A DNA stretch of 64,000 nt, from assembly GCF_029813775.1 (NCBI RefSeq), contig NZ_JARVKW010000016.1, forward strand, positions 94,228 through 158,227. Reading direction: 5' to 3'. This DNA comes from Streptomyces sp. DH24 (lineage in GTDB: Bacteria; Actinomycetota; Actinomycetes; Streptomycetales; Streptomycetaceae). The notes under the pieces were generated by a model, which ran no database searches, had not been told where the DNA came from, and saw nothing but the letters and a program-made list of their open reading frames with translations. Of the stretch, positions 55,937 to 64,000 are shown one piece after another (within the stretch, counting starts at the first letter, position 1; each line of letters begins with the position of its first letter). The translations under genes were made by a program, and so were the position numbers.

Positions 55937-56102
55937 CGCCCGTCGGGATGCGCCGGGCGAAGGAACGCGTCACCTGCACGGGTGCGGTCGGAGTGCGGTC
56001 CCGACCGGCGGCACGTTGGCTGACCCCGAGGCAGCACGGGCGTTCCCCGACCTCGGCGGCGCAAGGGATGTACCGCCACCGTGCCGCCGGAGGGCAGTCC
56101 AC

Positions 56103-56657
56103 ATGCGCAACTCATCGCCACACCTTCGCACCGGCCTGACCGTGGCGGCCGTCGCCGCGCTGCCGATCGCCCTGGCGGCCGGTTCCGCGCACGCGGGCCC
56201 CGGTATCTCGGTCAGCACCACCGGGTCCACGGTCTCGGTCAGCACCAGTGCCTGCGCCCAGCTCAACGGCAGCTGGGGCACGGCCGCGCTGCTCAGCAGC
56301 GGCCAGACGAGTTTCGCCCAGGGGCGTCAGGCGACGCTGTCGGGCACGAACTCGGGCCAGTCCGCCGCCTGGGCGAATGTCAGTCCGGGCACCTACACCG
56401 TGATCGTCATGTGCTCCAACAACAGCACGGCGGGCACCCAGTCCGTCGTCGTCTCGCCTCCCGTCACGCCGACGATGTCGGCCACGGCCTCACCCACGGC
56501 GTCGCCGTCGCCGTCGCGCGGCGTCATGGGCGGCATCGGCGGCGCGGCCCGCGACTACGGCACCGTCACCCTCGTGGGCGGCGGGATCCTGGTCGGGTCC
56601 GGCGTGCTCGCCACGGCCTGGTACCTGCGGCGCCGTCAGAAGCCGTACCGCTTCTGA
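56103..56657 (+). CDS. secreted surface protein with C-terminal membrane anchor
   Basis: 184 residues. A signal peptide (about 1-31, ending AGSAHA) leads to a Ser/Thr-rich beta domain containing two cysteines (STSACAQLNGSW, VIVMCSNNS), a Pro/Thr/Ser spacer, a transmembrane helix (about 155-175) and a basic tail (RRRQKPYRF). No LPxTG motif is seen. Typical of small Streptomyces surface proteins of unknown role. ATG at 56103 has GGAGGG upstream. Confidence 0.72.
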   Translation: MRNSSPHLRTGLTVAAVAALPIALAAGSAHAGPGISVSTTGSTVSVSTSACAQLNGSWGTAALLSSGQTSFAQGRQATLSGTNSGQSAAWANVSPGTYTVIVMCSNNSTAGTQSVVVSPPVTPTMSATASPTASPSPSRGVMGGIGGAARDYGTVTLVGGGILVGSGVLATAWYLRRRQKPYRF

Positions 56658-56697
56658 CGTTTCCGGCGGGTGAGCCGTACCGATGTGAGCAGTGCGT

Positions 56698-56757
56698 CCG
56701 GCATGGCGGCGACCCCCCCGCCGCGGTGCTCCGGACGGGCGGTCGCCGTCATGCCGG
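56698..56757. terminator. terminator between surface protein and padR genes
   Basis: A 17-bp stem (CCGGCATGGCGGCGACC at 56698-56714 against 56741-56757, one mismatch) lies between convergent genes. Its right arm includes the PadR stop codon. Confidence 0.65.
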
Positions 56758-57300
56758 GTCCTGGCCCGGCACCTCCGGGAACTCCGCGAGCGCCTGCCGC
56801 AGCCACCGCGTCCAGAACGTCTCCAGGTCGATGCCCGCGCGCAGCACCAGATGCCTGAGCCTGTCCTCCGGGCCGTCCTGCCCGGGACGGAAGTCCCGCT
56901 CCTCGATCTCCCGGTACCGCGCCAACTGCCGTTCGTGCAGCTCCAGATGGCGCCGCAGGTCCTCCTCGATGCCGGCGGTGCCGACCACGGCCGCGGCCCG
57001 CAGCCGCACCGGCAGCGGGTCACGCATCGGCTTCGGGTCCTGCGCGGTGGCGGTCCAGCGGGCCAGTTCGGCGCGGCCCGCCGGCAGTACCTCGTAGTTC
57101 TTCTTCTGCCCACGGGCCGGCTGGTCGGACGGCAGGGCGCGGATGTGGCCCTCGGCCTCCAGCTTTCCCAGCTCGCGATAGATCTGCTGGTGCGTCGCCG
57201 ACCAGAAGAAGCCGATCGACTTGTCGAACCGGCGGGTCAGCTCCAGCCCCGACGACGGCTTCTCCAGCAGGGCGGTGAGGATCGCGTGCGGGAGTGACAT
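56749..57300 (-). CDS. PadR family transcriptional regulator
   Basis: 183 residues. The N-terminal winged helix (HAILTALLEKPSSGLELTRR, SATHQQIYRELGKLEAEGHI) belongs to the PadR group with the longer C-terminal dimerisation helices (about 100-175). It lies downstream of and co-directional with the flavoenzyme gene, separated from it by a palindromic element, and may regulate it. Confidence 0.88.
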   Translation of the reverse strand: MSLPHAILTALLEKPSSGLELTRRFDKSIGFFWSATHQQIYRELGKLEAEGHIRALPSDQPARGQKKNYEVLPAGRAELARWTATAQDPKPMRDPLPVRLRAAAVVGTAGIEEDLRRHLELHERQLARYREIEERDFRPGQDGPEDRLRHLVLRAGIDLETFWTRWLRQALAEFPEVPGQDPA

Positions 57301-57312
57301 GGCCTCATCCTA

Positions 57313-57483
57313 GGCCGTGTCCGCGAAGGGGCGTCAGCGCCCGGAGGGTGGGCGCACGGCGTCGGTGCACACCCTCTCGCCGTACCGCCCGGAAGCCCTC
57401 GTACTGGGCGCACTCGGCTTTCGGGCGGTACGGCGAGGGCGTGCCGGGCGGCTCGCGGCTGGCGCCCCGTCGCGGACCCGGCC
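57313..57483. repeat. 171-bp palindromic intergenic element, copy A
   Basis: Outer arms GGCCGTGTCCGCGAAGGGGC near 57313 and the complementary right end (to 57483) pair with few mismatches. Inner arms around CTCGCCGTACCGCCCG pair likewise, and the tip contains CCCTCGTACTG. It lies upstream of the padR start codon. The other copy is at 63803. Confidence 0.7.
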
Positions 57484-57506
57484 CGGGGGGACCGCCCGGC
57501 CCGCTC

Positions 57507-59687
<2,181 letters not shown>

Positions 59688-59704
59688 CTACCGGCGGTAC
59701 GCGC

Positions 59705-60076
59705 TCAGCGGCTCTCCAGCCGCACGTGCAGCTCCTCCTCCTGGTCGCCCGGCACCGTGCTGAGGTGGTGCACGGTGAACAGGGAGTCGAGGGTGGTGCG
59801 GAACCGGTCGATGGCCCAGTAGCCGCCGTGCGCGTCGGCGACGACGGGGGACGACAGCCGGGCGGCGGGCCGGGCGCCCTCGCGCGCGTCGGCCACGTCG
59901 AACGTGCCGAGCCACACGGCCGGGCGGGTGTCCGAGAGTTCCTCGGGTACGTCGTCGGCGCACCGGTCGGACGCGAAGCACGCGCACAGCGTGTCGAACA
60001 CGACCCGAGCGTCGTCCTTGCTGCAGCCGCTGATCTCCACCGAGACGTGTTCCGGGTGCGGTCGCTCGCTGTCCAT
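59705..60076 (-). CDS. conserved hypothetical protein, Streptomyces type
   Basis: 123 residues. An alternating alpha/beta pattern begins HVSVEISGCSKDDARVVFDT, contains two cysteines near residues 31-33 and ends in a strand ELHVRLESR. No signal peptide or family I recognise. ATG at 60076 is preferred because GGAGAGGAG lies 9 bases upstream. It is followed on the same strand by nothing close, and preceded by a secreted protein gene. Confidence 0.65.
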   Translation of the reverse strand: MDSERPHPEHVSVEISGCSKDDARVVFDTLCACFASDRCADDVPEELSDTRPAVWLGTFDVADAREGARPAARLSSPVVADAHGGYWAIDRFRTTLDSLFTVHHLSTVPGDQEEELHVRLESR

Positions 60077-60191
60077 CGGGATCGCTCCTCTCCTGGCCGG
60101 GGGTGCGGTGCCGGGTGCCCCGGGACGCCGGCCCCACCCCCAGATAAGCACCACCCGCGCCCGGCCACTACCGGCGCGGCGGCGCCACCCG

Positions 60192-61067
60192 TCAGCCGCG
60201 GGTGAAGCGGTAGGTCTTGCTGTCGGTGATGACACAGAAGCCCGGCGACACGACGATCACCCGCAGGGTGCCGGTGCGGCGGTCGTAGTCGATGCCCTCC
60301 GTCTCGAAGGAGCCGGAGCACGAGCTGCGCAGGGGCAGCTGACGCAGCGCCGTGACGTGGCCGGACACGTCCGAGGTGCCGTTCGGCGCGGCGGAGAGGT
60401 CGATCTGGAGCAGCGGCTTGGTCATGCCGAACAGCGCGCCCTCCGGGTCGTCGGAGGAGCACAGCAGCCGGGTGGCGGTGACGAAGTCGCAGCCCTGTAC
60501 GTCGCGTACGGCGTGGTCGAGGTGGACGGTGGCGGCCTGCGGGAGGTTCGCCGAGGGCGAGGTGGTGCGGTTGACACCCGGGGTCGGGAAGACCAGGAGG
60601 CGGTTCATGGTGCCCCACTCCCCCGACAGCATGTACTGGCCGTCCGGTGAGATCGCGACCCAGGAGTTGTTCATGGCCTCCCCGGGGCCGAGGGCGTGGA
60701 CGTACTCCGCCCAGCCGCCGTCCGGCGCCTGCACGCGGAACATCTTCGCGCCGCCCGAGTCCCGCTGGTACGGCTCGATGTAGTGGCCGTCGTAGGAGGC
60801 GTCGGGGTCGCCGACGTGGTTCCAGCCGCGGCCGGACACACCCACGGGGATGGTGCCGATGCCGGTGTAGCGGTTGGGGCTGTTCGCCGGGACCTCCACC
60901 GACGTCAGACCCTGGCTCTCGGTCAGCGGATCGGCGCGGTCGGAGCCCACCTCGTTCCAGACGTCGGCGGCGGAGGCCGGCTGGGCGGCGGCGAGGACGG
61001 CGGCGGTGGCGAGCGTGAGGAGTCCGGCCAGGACGGCGTGACAACGTTGCCGGGCGCGCAGGCGCAT
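60192..61067 (-). CDS. secreted protein of unknown function
   Basis: 291 residues with a signal peptide (about 1-34, ending QPASA). The mature part has repeated beta segments (WVAISPDGQYMLSGEWGTMN, ATRLLCSSDDPEGALFGM, TGTLRVIVVSPGF) in the style of beta-propeller proteins. No catalytic motif seen. AAGGAGC precedes the ATG. Function unknown. Confidence 0.72.
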   Translation of the reverse strand: MRLRARQRCHAVLAGLLTLATAAVLAAAQPASAADVWNEVGSDRADPLTESQGLTSVEVPANSPNRYTGIGTIPVGVSGRGWNHVGDPDASYDGHYIEPYQRDSGGAKMFRVQAPDGGWAEYVHALGPGEAMNNSWVAISPDGQYMLSGEWGTMNRLLVFPTPGVNRTTSPSANLPQAATVHLDHAVRDVQGCDFVTATRLLCSSDDPEGALFGMTKPLLQIDLSAAPNGTSDVSGHVTALRQLPLRSSCSGSFETEGIDYDRRTGTLRVIVVSPGFCVITDSKTYRFTRG

Positions 61068-61314
61068 GGGGCAGCTCCTTGTGGGGGGTGGGAAGCGTGT
61101 GGCGACAGTCTGGCCCGCGGCTGCCAGTCATGTACAGACCAATGAGGGCCATGCGTCGCGCGGTCGGGAGGATTTTGCGCAGCGCTCACCGCGCCGTTGG
61201 GGGATGGTGGAGACAGACCGCGGATCGGGCGGAGGAACCGCGCGGCTCGCGGTGGAACAAGGGGATCGGCACCCGGGAGGCGTGCCGCGAGGATCGGCGA
61301 AGGCGGGGCGTGCG

Positions 61315-63804
61315 ATGAGTGCAGCCGGGTCTCCCCCGGGAAGCGCCGGGTCTCCCCCGGGTGACGGCCACGGGTTCGGGCAGGGCGGCGGAGGAACACG
61401 CCCCGGCCGGGGCGGCCTTGGCCCGGAGCCCGGCGGCTCCGCCGTGCCGGGCGGTGGGCCTTCCCCGGAACCCGGCGGACCTGCCTCCCCGCCCGGTGGG
61501 GCCTCGTCGGCACCCCACGGCTCCGCCGCGCCGCCCAGTGCGTCTCCCCCCGAGCCCGGAGGGCCTCCGCCCGGGCCCGGCGGCTCTGTGCCGGGCGGCG
61601 CTGGGCCCGGTCAGGGCCCTGGCACGTCCGGTCAGGGCCCTGGCACGTCCGGCCAGGACCATGGCGCGGCCGATCCGGGACGGCACAGCACGGTCGGCCC
61701 CGGACCCGGACATGGCCCCGAAGGGCCGAGCCCCGGTGCCGCCGGGCGCGCTCCCGGCGTCGAGCCGCCCCGCGGGGCCGTGCGGCCGAGTGGGCTGCTC
61801 GACGTGCTCGGCGTCGCGTCGATCGTGCTGGACGCCGAGGGACGGATCGTGCTGTGGAGTCCGCAGGCCGAGGAACTGTTCGGCTATCCGGCGCCGGAGG
61901 CGCTCGGGCAGTACGCCGCGCGGATCATGGTGCACGAGCGGCATTTCGATCTGGTCGTCAAGCTGTTCGCCGACGTCATGGCGACCGGCGAGGGCTGGGC
62001 CGGCGCCTTCCCGGTCCGGCGCCGGGACGGCACGACCCGCCTCGTGGAGTTCCGCAACATGCGGCTCCTGGACGACCGCGGCGACGTGTACGCCCTCGGC
62101 CTCGCGGCCGACCAGTCGACGGTGCTCAGACTGGAGCAGGACGTGGCGCTGTCGACGCGGATGGTGGCGCAGTCGCCGATCGGTCTCGCCGTGCTCGACC
62201 CCGAGCTGCGGTACGTCTCGGTCAACCCGGCGCTGGAGCGGCTCAACGGCGTGCCCGCCGCCGAGCACATCGGACGGCGGGTGAGCGACGTCCTGCCGGC
62301 GCTGGACGCCGCGCCCGTGGAGGCGGCGCTGCGCCAGGTACTGGAGACCGGGCGGCCTCTCATCGACCGGCAGTGGATCGGCCGGAGCCCCGCCCATCCC
62401 GACGAGGAGCACGCCTGGGCGGCGTCGCTGTACCGCCTGGAGGACACCGTCGGGAACGTCCTGGGCGTCGCCTGCTCGGTCGTGGACGTCACCGAGCAGT
62501 ACCGGGCGGGCGTGGAGGCCGAGGCGGCGCGGCGGCGCCTGGCGCTGATCGCGGACGCCTCCGCGCGGATCGGCACGACGCTGGACCTGGAGCGCACGGC
62601 GTGCGAGCTGGCCGAGGTGGCGGTGCCGGAACTCGCCGACGTCGCCGCCGTCGACCTGCTGGAGTCGGTGGTCGAGGGCCGCAGCTGCCGTCTGGGGCCC
62701 GCCGAGCCGGCGACGATCCGCGCCCTGGCCGTCCGGGCGGACGACTCGCCGGACGCGCTCGCGGCGGCCGACCCGCCCGGCAAGGTCGCCCGCTACCAGC
62801 CCGACCGCCTCGTGACCGAGTGCGTGCGCACGGGCGACCCGGTGGTGGTGCCGGAGGTCGGCGACGAGGACCTGCCCCGCATCGCCCGCTCGCCGCAGGC
62901 CGCCGCGCTGCTCGCCCGCGCGGGCGTGCACTCGTATCTCGCCGTGCCGCTGATCGCGCGCGGCGAGGTACTGGGCGCCCTCGACCTCAAGCGCACCCGC
63001 AACCCGCTGCCGTTCAGCCCCGACGACCTGCTGCTGGCCCGGGAGCTGGCGGCCCGCGCGGCGGTGCAGATCGACAACGCGCGCTGGTACCAGAACGCCC
63101 GCGAGACGGCCCTGACGCTCCAGCGCAGCCTGCTGCCGAGCCACCCTCCGGTGACGGGCGGGCTGGAGGTCGCCTCCCGCTACCAGCCGGCCGGCGCCAC
63201 CAGCGAGGTCGGCGGCGACTGGTTCGACGTGATCCCCCTGGACGGGGAGAGAACCGCCCTCGTGGTGGGCGACGTGATGGGCAGCGGCATCACCGCCGCC
63301 GCCACCATGGGCCGGCTGCGCACCGCCACCAACACCCTCGCCTCCCTGTCGCTGGAGCCGGAGCGGCTCCTCGACCACCTCGACAGGATCGTCTCCGGCC
63401 TGGACCAGGCCTTCGCGACCTGCGTGTACGCCGTCCACGACCCGCACCTGCGGCAGTGCCGCATCACCAACGCCGGGCATCTGCCGCCGATCCGGGTCCG
63501 CGCCGGACGACCGCCCGAGCTGCTGGACCTGCCCACCGGGGCGCCGCTGGGCGTGGGCGGCGTCGCCTTCTCGACCACCACCGTCGGCCTGGAACCGGGC
63601 GACCGGCTGGTCTTCTACACCGACGGGCTGGTCGAGACCCGGCGTGACCCGCTCGACGAGCGGCTCGATCGGCTGCTGGCGCTGCTCGACGGCCCGGACC
63701 GCCCGCTGGAGGAGGTGTGCGACCTCCTCCTGCGGACGCTGCGGGAGCCCGACAACTCCGACGACGTGGCGCTGCTCATCGCCTGCGCGCGGGAGTTGCC
63801 CTAG
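61315..63804 (+). CDS. PAS-PAS-GAF-PP2C sensor phosphatase
   Basis: About 829 residues. A long Gly/Pro-rich disordered N-terminus (1-155) contains an exact 21-bp duplication. Two PAS domains follow (about 161-280, LLDVLGVASIVLDAEG; about 280-395), then a GAF domain (about 405-595) and a SpoIIE PP2C phosphatase (about 598-828, GGDWFDVIPL, GDVMGSGITAA, NAGHLPPIR, YTDGLVETR, SDDVALLIA). It likely dephosphorylates an anti-anti-sigma factor in response to redox or ligand signals. ATG at 61315 is a choice; ATG 61204 is also open. Confidence 0.83.
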   Translation: MSAAGSPPGSAGSPPGDGHGFGQGGGGTRPGRGGLGPEPGGSAVPGGGPSPEPGGPASPPGGASSAPHGSAAPPSASPPEPGGPPPGPGGSVPGGAGPGQGPGTSGQGPGTSGQDHGAADPGRHSTVGPGPGHGPEGPSPGAAGRAPGVEPPRGAVRPSGLLDVLGVASIVLDAEGRIVLWSPQAEELFGYPAPEALGQYAARIMVHERHFDLVVKLFADVMATGEGWAGAFPVRRRDGTTRLVEFRNMRLLDDRGDVYALGLAADQSTVLRLEQDVALSTRMVAQSPIGLAVLDPELRYVSVNPALERLNGVPAAEHIGRRVSDVLPALDAAPVEAALRQVLETGRPLIDRQWIGRSPAHPDEEHAWAASLYRLEDTVGNVLGVACSVVDVTEQYRAGVEAEAARRRLALIADASARIGTTLDLERTACELAEVAVPELADVAAVDLLESVVEGRSCRLGPAEPATIRALAVRADDSPDALAAADPPGKVARYQPDRLVTECVRTGDPVVVPEVGDEDLPRIARSPQAAALLARAGVHSYLAVPLIARGEVLGALDLKRTRNPLPFSPDDLLLARELAARAAVQIDNARWYQNARETALTLQRSLLPSHPPVTGGLEVASRYQPAGATSEVGGDWFDVIPLDGERTALVVGDVMGSGITAAATMGRLRTATNTLASLSLEPERLLDHLDRIVSGLDQAFATCVYAVHDPHLRQCRITNAGHLPPIRVRAGRPPELLDLPTGAPLGVGGVAFSTTTVGLEPGDRLVFYTDGLVETRRDPLDERLDRLLALLDGPDRPLEEVCDLLLRTLREPDNSDDVALLIACARELP
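61609..61650 (+). repeat. 21-bp in-frame tandem repeat
   Basis: Two exact 21-bp copies (61609-61629 and 61630-61650) encode GQGPGTS twice in the disordered N-terminus of the sensor phosphatase; a third degenerate unit follows. Confidence 0.85.
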
Positions 63805-63979
63805 GGCCTGTCGTCGCATTCCCGTCGTCGCCCGAAGGGCGGCCCCGCGGCGTCAGGCGCGTGCTCTCGGCGTGCCGGGTGTAGCCCCTCGTACTGGAAC
63901 GTACGAGGGGTCCGCGCCCGGTGCGGCGAGAGTGCGTGCAGGGCGTCGCGAGGCAGGCGGGAACGGGACGACAGGCCCT
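63803..63979. repeat. 177-bp palindromic intergenic element, copy B
   Basis: Outer arms AGGGCCTGTCGTC (from 63803) and GACGACAGGCCCT (to 63979) pair perfectly at the ends and continue imperfectly. Inner arms around GTGCTCTCGGCG pair, and the tip reads CCCTCGTACTGGAACGTACG. The left end overlaps the stop codon of the sensor phosphatase, so it may also act as its terminator. Confidence 0.7.
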
Positions 63980-64000
63980 GGCCGTGCCGTGGCAGCGCAG

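Overview
The window is chromosomal DNA from an actinomycete, almost certainly a Streptomyces. GC content and third-position GC are very high, GTG starts and 4-base start/stop overlaps are frequent, and leucine TTA codons are almost absent (two were noticed, both in accessory genes). Family content also fits: three SpoIIE-type PP2C phosphatases, a Tat-exported serine hydrolase, DUF6479 and DUF2795 small proteins, and a Csp-like copper protein. No rRNA, tRNA, CRISPR array, complete insertion sequence or phage module was recognised.

Layout. 1-1401: the 3' part of a membrane sulfatase/alkaline-phosphatase-fold gene. 1444-6076: a complete class II lasso peptide cluster on the minus strand, order A-C-B1-B2-D. 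Its precursor core matches the citrulassin pattern. 6077-6775: decayed alpha/beta-hydrolase remnants. 6776-15656: a metabolic and secreted block holding an acyl-CoA ligase, a penicillin-acylase-type Ntn hydrolase, a Tat-exported serine hydrolase behind RpiR-like palindromes, DUF2795, a CrtI-like oxidoreductase and an MpaB/DUF2236 protein.

15826-23129: a tight five-gene operon (SWIM zinc finger, uncharacterised protein, vWA, MoxR-type AAA+ ATPase, DUF5682). It is preceded by an exact match to the RecA-independent DNA-damage promoter (PafBC type). This is the best candidate in the window for an under-described system.

23187-24924: Csp-like copper protein, ChaB/Rho_N protein and two small proteins. 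25127-32321 (minus): GH65 phosphorylase with beta-phosphoglucomutase, a bldA-dependent ATP-grasp enzyme and a phosphoketolase. 32565-35179: methyltransferase and a GAF-PP2C-HATPase regulator. 35727-39963: MarR regulator, CPA1 antiporter and a bldA-dependent RCK/TrkA-N protein. 40223-47617: SRPBCC protein, two tandem FdhF/YdeP-type molybdopterin oxidoreductases separated by a large palindrome, FdhD and a probably leaderless LysR regulator.

47858-50529: small membrane protein and an RsbQ/RsbP-like hydrolase-phosphatase pair. 51560-53614: PTS-type dihydroxyacetone kinase (dhaKLM). 53883-56657: GH75 chitosanase divergent from a fibronectin-III lipoprotein, with a DasR-like palindrome between them, then a surface-anchored protein. 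56749-59522: PadR regulator and a 2,4-dienoyl-CoA-reductase-type flavoenzyme. 59705-63804: two small or secreted proteins and a PAS-PAS-GAF-PP2C sensor phosphatase. Two copies of a roughly 170-bp palindromic intergenic element lie at 57313 and 63803, and a single end of the same family lies at 24922.

Themes are signalling through partner-switching phosphatases, envelope and amino-sugar metabolism, and a stress-responsive AAA+/vWA machine. All functions are inferred from family resemblance by reading; nothing was searched against a database.
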